From: Arthrobacter sp. MMS18-M83
GTDB lineage: Bacteria; Actinomycetota; Actinomycetes; Actinomycetales; Micrococcaceae
NCBI RefSeq assembly: GCF_026683955.1
Contig: NZ_CP113343.1
Coordinates: 1,488,001 to 1,552,000 of the forward strand
Reading direction: 5' to 3'
DNA: 64,000 nt
The notes under the pieces are model-generated. The model saw nothing but the letters and a program-made list of their open reading frames with translations, searched no databases and had not been told where the DNA came from. A program made the position numbers and the translations under genes. Numbering within the stretch: the stretch's first letter is position 1; each line of letters starts with the position of its first letter. Below, piece by piece: positions 45,438 to 53,049 of this stretch.

Positions 45438-46685
45438 CTATTTCAACTGGCGGATGGTTTTGATGTTGAGCGCGATTGTCGCGGTGAGGATCATGATGAT
45501 TCCTCCAGCGAGGAAGGTTCCTCGGAGGAACCCGGCATCGGCGAGGGCTCCGAGCAGCACGGTTCCGACGGGCTGGAGCACCAGCCCCCCGGTCATGAGG
45601 AGGGACATGACCCGTGATTGCATGTCTTTGGGTGCTGCCCGTTGAACGACGGAGATGTAGTACGTCATCGCTGCGGCGTTCAGGATTCCGCCGATGGCCA
45701 GGGAGGCGACCGCGCCTGCAAAAGGGACGAACGGCAGGATGGTCAGGAAAGGGGCCTGGATGATGTTTAGCCACAGAACTGCCCTGACACTGCGCAGGGA
45801 TTCGCTTTTCATGTAGGCGCTTGCTACCGATCCGATGACGGCGCCGGCTCCGTACCCGGAGAGCAGGATCCCCATGGACAGGCTTCCGCCGGACTGCTGC
45901 GCCAGAAGGGGCAGGCCCACGTAAAGCTGCCCGGCAGTGACAAGGTCGGTGACCGAATCAACGCAGAGCAGCGCAAGCAACCATGGGGTGGCGAGTGCAT
46001 ATCTCAGTCCGGCCATGGTGGATGCGAGCAGACCGGCGCGCTTCTGAAGGTCGGGTAGTTGGCCTTTTGTGGTTTTGCGGGCTGCAGCGAGGACGGATGC
46101 AGAGGTGAGCGCACCGAGAAGGAAGCTGGCGCTGTTGACGGCGATCGCCGCTGCAGCGCCGAGCAGGGCGACGGCGATACCGCCCAACAGAGCCCCGAAG
46201 AGTTGCGATGAACTTGTCACCGCGCCAAATACGCTGTTTCCCTTTTCGAAGTCCCTTTCCGCCAGGAGTTCCGGGGTGAGCGACCGCAGCGCGGGGCTGA
46301 AGACCCCGGAAATGATGCTGCTGCAGAAACTGATGCAGACAATCGCCGGATAGCTGTACCCGGCTTGCAGAAGGACAAGAAGGGCTATGGCACCTGAGAG
46401 GAAAAATCTTGCGAGGTCACATCCGAAGATGGTTTTCAACGCTCCGTACCGGTCTGCGATTGCCCCGCCGAAGACGGTGCCCGCGAGGGTTCCTAACAGT
46501 CCGGAGGAGGTGATGACAGAAACGCCGATGGCACCGTGCCCGCTGTTCAGCGCCCACATGGCAAGTGCGATCATCTGGAACGGGCCGGCGAACTTCGAGA
46601 CTGCCTGCCCGCCCCAGGTGAAGTAGAACTGTTTCCACAGGGAGACCTCGACTCCCGCGTGTTCGGCAACCTCGGCGGTCGACAT
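45438..46685 (-). CDS. MFS exporter (EntS/MFS_3-like) of the RiPP-like cluster
   Basis: 415-aa major facilitator protein with 12 helices. The loop 2-3 motif GGAIADRYGALKTI (G-x-x-x-D-R-x-G) near residue 73 and the overall pattern match the EntS/multidrug MFS_3 group. It begins four bases after the radical SAM stop, so the two are co-translated. The likely job is export of the modified peptide, taking the place of the ABC exporter more usual in such clusters. The cargo is inferred. Confidence 0.85.
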   Translation of the reverse strand: MSTAEVAEHAGVEVSLWKQFYFTWGGQAVSKFAGPFQMIALAMWALNSGHGAIGVSVITSSGLLGTLAGTVFGGAIADRYGALKTIFGCDLARFFLSGAIALLVLLQAGYSYPAIVCISFCSSIISGVFSPALRSLTPELLAERDFEKGNSVFGAVTSSSQLFGALLGGIAVALLGAAAAIAVNSASFLLGALTSASVLAAARKTTKGQLPDLQKRAGLLASTMAGLRYALATPWLLALLCVDSVTDLVTAGQLYVGLPLLAQQSGGSLSMGILLSGYGAGAVIGSVASAYMKSESLRSVRAVLWLNIIQAPFLTILPFVPFAGAVASLAIGGILNAAAMTYYISVVQRAAPKDMQSRVMSLLMTGGLVLQPVGTVLLGALADAGFLRGTFLAGGIIMILTATIALNIKTIRQLK

Positions 46686-46689
46686 GAGT

Positions 46690-47826
46690 TTATGCCGCTG
46701 CTTGCTGGCGGCGCTTGTCCAACACGGTCTCTATGTGCTCGAACAGGCTATAAAGCGTTTCGCAGTGCACGGTCTTGCGTGAGAACCCGTCCTTTTCCGA
46801 GTAGCGGGTACTGATGCGCCCTCCGCCGCAGATGTCCAGAAACTTACAGCCGGAACATTCTTCCGGAACGAGCAGTTGCTGGTCCCGGCAGAGTTGGAAG
46901 AACTCATGATTGTAAAGATCATCGAAGGAATCGCGGTAGATGCTGAGCCCGAGCTCAGTCATTCCGTCGGCGCACGCCCGGAAGTTGTCTGTCGGCTGCA
47001 TGGAACCATCCGTTTCGAGGACCGCAACGTTGACCGGCGCGAAGCCGAACTGGTCGCTGTAGCTCGGAAGTCCGGCGACGGCCCGGATGGCGTCCTGGAA
47101 GAACCGGATACTTACTTCGGCGTTGTCCTCCTGGATCCACGCATCGAAGATATCGATCACCAGGTCCTTGTGCGCGTAGCCGTCCAACGGAGCATCCAGC
47201 GGCTGGACGTAGTTGGCCTCCGGAAGGACAAGATTGATGGTCTTCACCCCCAGGCCACGAAGGTGCTCGTAGATCAGCTTGCCATTTTCGAAGGGGTTCA
47301 AGACGCTGATGGTCCCGACCTTGAGGCCTTTGTCGCCGAATTTTTGTGCAGACTTCAGTCCCCGGATTACCCTGTCGTAGGAGCCTCTTCCGGCAAGGTC
47401 GACTCTGGCTGAATCGTGGGCTTCACGGGTGCCGTCCAGGCTGATGCCGACGTTGACCGAGTATCTGGCCAGCAGCTCGGCCCACTCATCGTTAAGCGTG
47501 ACGGCGTTGGTGGTGATCTTTCGGTGCGTGGTGATGCCGGCGGCGTCGATCTTGTCGAACTGCTCCATCATCCACAAATAGTCCTTCTTGGGCTGAAGAA
47601 GTGGCTCGCCGCCGTGGAGGGTCAGATGGATGTCGGAGATTCCGTTGGCGAGGCAGTGTTCGATGATCTTGGGAACTGCGTGTTCGATGGTCTTGCGCGG
47701 CATAAAGCGGGGCCGGTTCTCAAACGACGTATCCTGCCCGTGGTAGAAGTAGCAATACGAGCAGTTCAAATTGCACCACTCCACTGTCTTGATGATGAAC
47801 GTGTCGATTCCGCTGCCTGCACCCAT
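46690..47826 (-). CDS. Radical SAM/SPASM peptide-modifying enzyme
   Basis: 378-aa enzyme. The radical SAM cluster motif C-x3-C-x2-C (CNLNCSYCYFY) is near residue 18, and the LTLHGGEPLL SAM-binding strand near 70. ISLDGTREAHD and the tract LETDGSMQPTDNFRAC lead into a C-terminal SPASM region with CSGCKFLDICGGG and a later HCETL. The ETDGS...C...C-x2-C-x4-C-G-G-G layout and size resemble peptide maturases of the FxsB/XyeB/GrrM type, which cross-link aromatic side chains. Start ATG 47826 has AAGGTG six bases upstream (a GTG three codons earlier is the alternative). It follows a 23-codon gene, its presumed substrate. Confidence 0.88.
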   Translation of the reverse strand: MGAGSGIDTFIIKTVEWCNLNCSYCYFYHGQDTSFENRPRFMPRKTIEHAVPKIIEHCLANGISDIHLTLHGGEPLLQPKKDYLWMMEQFDKIDAAGITTHRKITTNAVTLNDEWAELLARYSVNVGISLDGTREAHDSARVDLAGRGSYDRVIRGLKSAQKFGDKGLKVGTISVLNPFENGKLIYEHLRGLGVKTINLVLPEANYVQPLDAPLDGYAHKDLVIDIFDAWIQEDNAEVSIRFFQDAIRAVAGLPSYSDQFGFAPVNVAVLETDGSMQPTDNFRACADGMTELGLSIYRDSFDDLYNHEFFQLCRDQQLLVPEECSGCKFLDICGGGRISTRYSEKDGFSRKTVHCETLYSLFEHIETVLDKRRQQAAA

Positions 47827-47849
47827 GGATTTCACCTTGCTAGTTGGAT

Positions 47850-47896
47850 GTCCGGCCCGGGCGGAAGACTCTTCGACTCCCCCGCCGAGGCCGGAC
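47850..47896 (-). promoter_or_regulatory. Stem-loop between precursor gene and radical SAM gene
   Basis: GTCCGGCC and GGCCGGAC (8-bp perfect arms) enclose a second 5-bp stem GGCGG/CCGCC. There is no T-run. Such hairpins between a precursor and its enzyme often stabilise or attenuate transcript so that peptide exceeds enzyme. Confidence 0.6.
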
Positions 47897-47917
47897 TAGG
47901 ACTACTGCCGTGGAGGA

Positions 47918-47989
47918 TTACTCGCTTGAGAACGCCCAGGCGGTGATCTTGTCGTTGGACTCGCCGAGTGCCTTGGTGATGATTTCCAT
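47918..47989 (-). CDS. Putative RiPP precursor peptide (23 aa)
   Basis: A 24-codon frame encodes a peptide beginning MEIITKALGE and ending ITAWAFSSE. Support: GGAG lies seven bases before the ATG, 20 of 23 sense codons end in G or C, and the other frames over the same bases do not. It sits immediately upstream of a radical SAM/SPASM gene and an exporter. The C-terminus has W-A-F and F-S-S, both fitting the aromatic-x-x three-residue cyclophane rule; F-x-S is the FxsB target motif, here with one residue after it rather than two. The acidic/amphipathic N-terminal part would be the leader. Function of the product is unknown. Confidence 0.75.
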   Translation of the reverse strand: MEIITKALGESNDKITAWAFSSE

Positions 47990-48160
47990 GTGATGCTCCG
48001 TTTCTTCATTGATTTTGATGACTCGCCGAGGCCAGCCGCTTTGGTACCGGCATCTGACCCCGACCCAGGACAGCGCCCCGGGTCCGGGTCAACCTTCATC
48101 GCGTTCCGGCCACGAGTGGCCGCCCCCAAATCCAGCTCTGAAGACGCCTGCAAACAAATA

Positions 48161-48194
48161 TTTGCATAGATTTATTTGCAGACCAAGCTTTGCA
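48161..48194. promoter_or_regulatory. Three TTTGCA direct repeats, 14 bp apart
   Basis: TTTGCA occurs at 48161, 48175 and 48189, exactly 14 bp apart, with an inverted copy TGCAAA at 48149-48154. The stretch is AT-rich in an otherwise GC-rich window. It lies in the divergent promoter region of the peptide gene and the regulator. The third copy overlaps the -35 hexamer TTGCAA, which is itself palindromic. Confidence 0.6.
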
Positions 48195-48218
48195 AAGGAA
48201 TTTCCTTTGGAATGGTAA
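48190..48218 (+). promoter_or_regulatory. Promoter of the winged-helix regulator with embedded operator-like palindrome
   Basis: TTGCAA (48190-48195), a 17-bp spacer and TGGTAA (48213-48218) precede the ATG at 48229 by 10 bases, so the transcript is leaderless or nearly so. Within the spacer region lies AAAGGAA-T-TTCCTTT (48194-48208), a perfect 7-bp-arm palindrome. It is well placed for autorepression. Confidence 0.6.
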
Positions 48219-48228
48219 GTTGTGTCTC

Positions 48229-48864
48229 ATGGACGTCTCTGGCATGGATCAAGAAAGCTTTGTCGCTGGCCAGCGACAGAGCCGGATCATGGGTTCGGCT
48301 TCCCTGAAAGCCCTCGCGCACCCGCTAAGGATCGAGATTCTGGAGGTGCTCACGGTCCAGGGATCCCAAAATTCCTCCAGCCTGGCCACACTCCTGGGCG
48401 AGTCCAGCGGAGTGACGAGCTATCACCTCCGTCAACTTGCCAAGCATGGATTCGTGCACGAAATCGAGGGCAAAGGCTCCTCCCGGGAACGCTGGTGGGA
48501 GCGTTCCCGGGGGTCGGTGGGGTTGGATACAGGCGAGAGCTCCGAGACGCCGGCCGACGACGAGACCGTTCGGATGGTCGCCAAAGAGTTCGCCCAACGG
48601 CGCACGGAAGCGCTGATGGACTTCCTCGACAATGCCTGGCAGGTCACCGACGGCGAATGGAAGGACGCCGGGGTCATCACGACCTTCAACCTGCGGATGA
48701 CACCGGGGCAACTGGAAAAGCTCGCAACACGTGTCCGGGACCAGATCGCAGGTCTAGCCGCGGAACTGGACGAGGAAGGCGAGCAGGAAGGCTCCCGCCC
48801 GGTCCAAATACACTTCAACGCCTTCCCGCTGCTCCCCAACCAACAGCACCGAAATCAAGCCTGA
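48229..48864 (+). CDS. ArsR-like winged-helix transcriptional regulator
   Basis: 211 aa. The winged-helix domain spans about residues 15-95: ASLKALAHPLRIEILEVLTVQ, then the recognition helix SGVTSYHLRQLAKHGFVHEIEG (key T-S-Y-H-L-R-Q-L) and a wing with RERWWERS. The remaining 110 residues are helical. Proteins of this layout are common next to actinobacterial transporters. Divergent from the peptide/radical SAM/MFS genes, so it most likely controls them. Start 48229 fits the promoter; ATG 48244 is an alternative. Confidence 0.85.
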   Translation: MDVSGMDQESFVAGQRQSRIMGSASLKALAHPLRIEILEVLTVQGSQNSSSLATLLGESSGVTSYHLRQLAKHGFVHEIEGKGSSRERWWERSRGSVGLDTGESSETPADDETVRMVAKEFAQRRTEALMDFLDNAWQVTDGEWKDAGVITTFNLRMTPGQLEKLATRVRDQIAGLAAELDEEGEQEGSRPVQIHFNAFPLLPNQQHRNQA

Positions 48865-49043
48865 GTCAGTACCCGACGATGCCAGCCACGGGCGCTCCGG
48901 TTTTTTGGGCGTCTGCAACGCCTTGTAGCGGCCTTGCGCCGTGAGGTCGCGGAGCTGCAACGGTCCGTAGATGTCTGTAACGATGTGCCTGCCAGTTGCC
49001 GAAATGGCGGTCCGGGAAGCCGCCGCAGGAATACGCTCAAATT

Positions 49044-49529
49044 ATGCGAAGGTTGTGGGCCATAATCGCATTGATCACGACGGCGCTCGGTTCGGGATGC
49101 CAGCCTCAAGTGACCGTGTGCCCGGCAATTGCAATGGCCCCGGTGGTGTCCCTGACCATTGCCGCAGAGTACGCGCCCACCGTCAAAACCGTGCACTTGA
49201 AGGCGTGCCAGGACGGGAAATGCCGTGAGGCCGATTTGGAGATGCGCCCAGGCAGCGTGTCAGTTCCTCAATCCTGTAGTCCCGAACCCGAGGGGGCGTG
49301 CTCAGCCGTTTCGTCGCCGGATGGCACACGCTACGGTTTCCTGAACATGGGGACACTGACGGCGTCGCTCATCAATGCCGAGGTAACGGGTTCCGACGGC
49401 AACGGTGGGTCCCTGCCGGTCAGGACACTGGATTTCACGCCCAAGAGCGCCAAACCCTGGGGCGAACAGTGTCCCACTGTCATCACGGCAAGCCTGTTGC
49501 TGGACGCCAACGGTCTACGCCAGGCATGA
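49044..49529 (+). CDS. Putative lipoprotein
   Basis: 161 aa. The N-terminal signal sequence MRRLWAIIALITTALGSGC ends in a lipobox-like LGSGC, so the mature protein should be lipid-anchored outside the membrane. The outer part has six further cysteines (e.g. HLKACQDGKCREAD, SCSPEPEGACSAV), suggesting disulfides. No family recognised. The gap 48865-49043 before it shows no gene. The longer open frame lacks a signal peptide and is rejected. Confidence 0.65.
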   Translation: MRRLWAIIALITTALGSGCQPQVTVCPAIAMAPVVSLTIAAEYAPTVKTVHLKACQDGKCREADLEMRPGSVSVPQSCSPEPEGACSAVSSPDGTRYGFLNMGTLTASLINAEVTGSDGNGGSLPVRTLDFTPKSAKPWGEQCPTVITASLLLDANGLRQA

Positions 49530-49588
49530 GCCCCAGGACGCTCAAAACCGGCAGGAGCCACCTCTGCGCTCCTTTTCCTGGAGCCACC

Positions 49589-50284
49589 TCAGATCTCCCC
49601 GAAGCCCTGTTCCACGAGTCGCCGGACGTAATTCACGGCTTTCGACGCATCTTTGCCCCAAGCCTCGACCCTGAGCTTGCCGCCCTGACCCACGGCAAGG
49701 CTCATAAGTTCCATGATTGATGTGCCATCGACGCCGTTAACCGTTGCCTCGACGTCAAGGCCGGCCAATCCACCCGCAATTTTCGCCGCAGGCCTGGCGT
49801 GCATTCCCATGGGGTTGATGAGCTCGAATTCGTCGCTTTCCGCCGGCTCACCCCGGCCTTGGGATTGAGCCGACCCCGCGGCGTCAAAAGTGGGCTCCGG
49901 ACCGAATCGAATCGATTCTGCAGCGGCCTTCACGCTGGCGGCCTCGGCCCCACCTTGGGTGGCCACGGCAGCGGCAACCAGGCCTTCCACCAAGGGGGCG
50001 TCGGCAAGGAGAACCCTGTCCGGCTCACTGCAGAACTCCACCGCTGACTCCGCCGTCATGACTGCGGAGCCAAGGTCCGTCAGCACCACCACCCCGTCCC
50101 CGGAAGCCTCCGCAAGTCCGGCCTCGAATGCGGCGATTGTTCTCTCCAGGTCAGTGCCAATCCGGCCATCATCCGTTCCACCCACCGCGTAGAACCTCAC
50201 ATTGGGGGCCATCTGTGCGGCCAATTCCACCGCGCCTTCCGCGATCTTCCGGCTGTGCGAGACCACCACCAAGGCCACCGTCAT
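49589..50284 (-). CDS. dhaM: Dihydroxyacetone kinase phosphotransfer subunit (EIIA-HPr fusion)
   Basis: 231 aa. Residues 1-130 are the EIIA(Man)-like domain with the active His in VVVSHSRKIAEG (H9) and LTDLGSAVMTAESA. After a linker, residues 148-231 are an HPr domain with NPMGMHARPAAK (active His). It relays phosphate from PEP via the PTS to DhaL-bound ADP. The EI domain found in some DhaM is absent. Last gene of dhaKLM; overlaps dhaL by four bases. Confidence 0.94.
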   Translation of the reverse strand: MTVALVVVSHSRKIAEGAVELAAQMAPNVRFYAVGGTDDGRIGTDLERTIAAFEAGLAEASGDGVVVLTDLGSAVMTAESAVEFCSEPDRVLLADAPLVEGLVAAAVATQGGAEAASVKAAAESIRFGPEPTFDAAGSAQSQGRGEPAESDEFELINPMGMHARPAAKIAGGLAGLDVEATVNGVDGTSIMELMSLAVGQGGKLRVEAWGKDASKAVNYVRRLVEQGFGEI

Positions 50285-50937
50285 TCGGCGGCCCCCTCGG
50301 GGAACCCCGCGGCGGTGGCCGCTGCTCGCAGCAGCAGCGCCGAAGACGCAGCCCCGGGATCACGGTGGCCTGCGCTGCGTTCACCGAGGTAGCTTGCCCT
50401 GCCCTTGCGCGCCACCAGGGGATCTGTTGTCACGGCGCCAACCTCGGCAGCCTCGGCTGCAGCTGCCAGCACGGCCACGGCATCTCCGCCGGCCACTAGG
50501 ACCTCATCCGCTGCTTCGACGGCCGGGGACCACGCATCCACCATTGTTTTATCGCCCAGTTCCGCCTTGCCTCGGGCGACAATTCCGTCACGGGCCGCGG
50601 TCAATGCTCCGGCGAGCGCCGCAGCGTCGATCTCCGAGCTCTCTCCGAGTGCCGTGGCTGCCCGAAGGTACGCGGTTCCGTACAACGGGCCGGCTGCCCC
50701 GCCCACCTTGGACATCAGGGCCATCGCCGCCAGCTTCAGTGCTGCCCCAGGTGTTTCCGGCGGAGTTTGGGCAAGCTTCTCCATGACGGCCTGGAATCCG
50801 CGGTCCATGTTTTCGCCGTGGTCCGAGTCGCCAATCGCACGGTCCAACGCAATTAGCTCCTCGCGATGCTCGGACATGAGCCGCGCGGAGAGCGTCAGCC
50901 ATTGAACCGCCCAGTCGACCCCCAGACGCACAGTCAC
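50281..50937 (-). CDS. dhaL: Dihydroxyacetone kinase ADP-binding subunit
   Basis: 218-aa DhaL with the Mg-ATP/ADP site [17 protein letters not shown] near residue 33 and [31 protein letters not shown] later. Start GTG 50937 overlaps the dhaK stop as GTGA; the longer frame has no support. Phosphorylates dihydroxyacetone held by DhaK. Confidence 0.94.
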   Translation of the reverse strand: MTVRLGVDWAVQWLTLSARLMSEHREELIALDRAIGDSDHGENMDRGFQAVMEKLAQTPPETPGAALKLAAMALMSKVGGAAGPLYGTAYLRAATALGESSEIDAAALAGALTAARDGIVARGKAELGDKTMVDAWSPAVEAADEVLVAGGDAVAVLAAAAEAAEVGAVTTDPLVARKGRASYLGERSAGHRDPGAASSALLLRAAATAAGFPEGAAE

Positions 50938-51935
50938 ATCCCCCAACGCAGGGCCGGAGTGTGAACGGGCGCATCCCATAGTGCTGTCAGTTCGTCATCG
51001 AGCCGCAGCACCGATATGGAGCAGCCCTGCATCTCAAGAGACGTGACGTAGTTGCCCACCAGCGAGCGTTCCACTTTGGCTCCTCTTTCGGCGAGGATCT
51101 GGGCCGCCCGCCGGTAAACAATGTACAGCTCGCTGAGGGGGGTACCACCCATGCCGTTGACGAAGAGCAGCACTTCTTCCCCGGCTCTGATCGCCAGGTC
51201 GTCCAGGACGGGATCCAACAAACGGCCAGTGATGGCGTCGGCGCTCTCCATGGCGATCCGGTGCCTGCCAGGCTCACCGTGAATCCCTATTCCGATTTCA
51301 ATTTCGTCGTCAGCAAGCTCAAAGCTAGGCACCCCGGCATGTGGGACGGTGCAGCCGGACAGGGCCACACCCATAGTGCGCACGTTGCGGACAACCCCTT
51401 CTGCCACTCCCGCGACGGCGTCCAGCGAATCCCCCCGTTCGGCGGCCGCTCCGGCAATCTTTTCCACCAGCACGGTGCCTCCCACGCCGCGCCGGCCCGC
51501 CGTGTACAGCGAATCCTCCACCGCGACGTCGTCATTGACGAGAACCGTGCGGACGCTGATTCCTTCGGCCTGGGCCATCTCCGCCGCTGTCTCGAAATTC
51601 AGGACGTCACCGGTGTAGTTCTTCACGATGTGCAAGACGCCGGCCCCCGAATCGACTGCCGCAGTGGCCGGAATGATCTGGTCAGGCGTGGGCGAGGTGA
51701 AGACGGCACCCGGCACGGCGGCGTCGAGCATTCCGTGCCCAACAAAACCGGCATGAAGTGGCTCATGGCCGCTCCCTCCTCCCGACACAAGCGCCACTTT
51801 GCCGGCCACGGGCGCACCTTTTCGGACGACGAAGATGGGATCCGTATGGACGTCCACGAGCTCGGCATGGGCCATGCCAAATCCCTCGACGGACTCGTCC
51901 ACCACGGAACGGGGATCGTTGATGAGTTTTTTCAT
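50934..51935 (-). CDS. dhaK: Dihydroxyacetone kinase substrate-binding subunit
   Basis: 333-aa DhaK with [25 protein letters not shown] (covalent-substrate His region around residue 56 and onward), [14 protein letters not shown] and the late HGEPGRHR / [17 protein letters not shown] elements (key residues only). Forms hemiaminal with dihydroxyacetone; product DHAP enters glycolysis. First gene of a tight dhaKLM operon. No regulator is adjacent. Confidence 0.95.
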   Translation of the reverse strand: MKKLINDPRSVVDESVEGFGMAHAELVDVHTDPIFVVRKGAPVAGKVALVSGGGSGHEPLHAGFVGHGMLDAAVPGAVFTSPTPDQIIPATAAVDSGAGVLHIVKNYTGDVLNFETAAEMAQAEGISVRTVLVNDDVAVEDSLYTAGRRGVGGTVLVEKIAGAAAERGDSLDAVAGVAEGVVRNVRTMGVALSGCTVPHAGVPSFELADDEIEIGIGIHGEPGRHRIAMESADAITGRLLDPVLDDLAIRAGEEVLLFVNGMGGTPLSELYIVYRRAAQILAERGAKVERSLVGNYVTSLEMQGCSISVLRLDDELTALWDAPVHTPALRWGM

Positions 51936-52041
51936 GACGTGCTCCTGGGGGTGGCTGGTAGGTGATTTGACCCTACTACCAGCGCCCCGGGCACGGTAGG
52001 GGAATGGTTCCGTATGTGGAAAGCTGCGAACCCGGAAACGC

Positions 52042-52073
52042 AGAAGGGACAGCCCCCAATGGCTGTCCCTTCT
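52042..52073 (-). terminator. Hairpin terminator downstream of the 68-aa gene
   Basis: Perfect 13-bp stem AGAAGGGACAGCC / GGCTGTCCCTTCT with a six-base loop. It lies 50 bp after the small minus-strand gene ending at 52125 and before the dhaK promoter region. Confidence 0.7.
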
Positions 52074-52124
52074 GAAACGTTCCGGTTTGCACCTTGTTGG
52101 TGGGCCGGCGTTAGTGCGCCCGCG

Positions 52125-52331
52125 TTAGTGCGGCGGCCCGCCAACCATCAATCGGCCGGTACTGGGGTCCTGGGCAGTTGCGCCCTTGGCCAACGAGTCC
52201 GGCCAGAGGTTCGTGCACGCTTCCCGCATGCAACCCCCGGTCCCCCGCTTGCGCGACTCCGATGCGGAGCCAGGGCGCGGCATGTCTATCTGGAAACCTG
52301 AAAAGTCCGGAAACATAACGTGGTACTTCAT
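52125..52331 (-). CDS. Small hypothetical protein (68 aa)
   Basis: Starts MKYHVMFPDFSGFQIDMPRP, with GGAGG seven bases before the ATG and high third-position GC. It contains CMREACTNLWPD with two cysteines four apart. It has a terminator of its own downstream. The first 20 residues recall HicB-like antitoxins but the rest does not, and no toxin partner is present. Function unknown. Confidence 0.5.
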   Translation of the reverse strand: MKYHVMFPDFSGFQIDMPRPGSASESRKRGTGGCMREACTNLWPDSLAKGATAQDPSTGRLMVGGPPH

Positions 52332-52452
52332 TTCTCGCCTCCACAGTATGGTTGGCTCGCCGCAACCGAGCCTCGACCAGTTTATCCATCAAGTTGATAT
52401 ACGTAAAGACTTGATGCCTAGGACATTACGGAACCCGCGAGAAATACCGGGG

Positions 52453-52962
52453 CTAGAGGAACTTGATCATGCGGGTGTTGCCCAGGGTGTTCGGCTTCAC
52501 GCGCGCCAGATCGAGGAACTCGGCAACGCCTTCGTCATGGGAGCGGAGCAATTCCGAATAGACCTGGGGGTCCACTGCCGTTTGGTCCGCCATGACTTCG
52601 AATCCGTGGCGCTTGAAGAAGTCCACTTCGAACGTCAGGCAGAAAACCCGGGCAACGCCCAAGGCGCGCGCGTCCTCCAGCAGCTGCTGGACAAGGACGT
52701 GGCCCACGCCCTTGCCGCGCCAATTGTCGTCCGCCGCCAAGGTGCGCACCTCGGCCAGGTCCTCCCACATCACGTGCAGAGCGCCGCAACCGATTACCTC
52801 ACCGTCGGACGACTCGGCAATCCGGAACTCCTGAAGGCTTTCGTAGTAGGCCACGGTTTCCTTGGCCATCAGGATTCGTTGCTCTGCCAGCGGCGCCACA
52901 AGCCTTTTGATCGCGGCAACATCACCGGTACGGGCAGGGCGGATACTGAACGTCGAAGTCAC
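52453..52962 (-). CDS. Amino-acid N-acetyltransferase (short ArgA-type GNAT)
   Basis: 169-aa GNAT enzyme. The acetyl-CoA loop is LAADDNWRGKGVGHVLVQQLLEDAR (key R-G-K-G-V-G), the N-terminal helix RLVAPLAEQRILMAKETVAYYE, and the late FFKRHGFEV. This is the pattern of the single-domain N-acetylglutamate synthase of mycobacteria and relatives (first step of arginine synthesis). Substrate is inferred from that similarity. Confidence 0.85.
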   Translation of the reverse strand: MTSTFSIRPARTGDVAAIKRLVAPLAEQRILMAKETVAYYESLQEFRIAESSDGEVIGCGALHVMWEDLAEVRTLAADDNWRGKGVGHVLVQQLLEDARALGVARVFCLTFEVDFFKRHGFEVMADQTAVDPQVYSELLRSHDEGVAEFLDLARVKPNTLGNTRMIKFL

Positions 52963-53049
52963 AGCCCAATCTTACGAGGCGAGGGGGGCCGGGACGGTTA
53001 CCCCCGCGTTCGGGGCGACTTTCCGCACCAGCCTCCGAGCCGGAGGCGC

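Noticed and set aside
47918..47989. Classing the peptide as a standard FxSxx-COOH precursor
   Set aside because: Only one residue follows the F-x-S motif, so it does not meet that definition; kept as a possible variant.
47902..48153. 83-codon minus-strand frame overlapping the putative precursor peptide
   Set aside because: Third-position GC is poor exactly where the 23-codon frame is excellent; it starts at TTG without a ribosome site.
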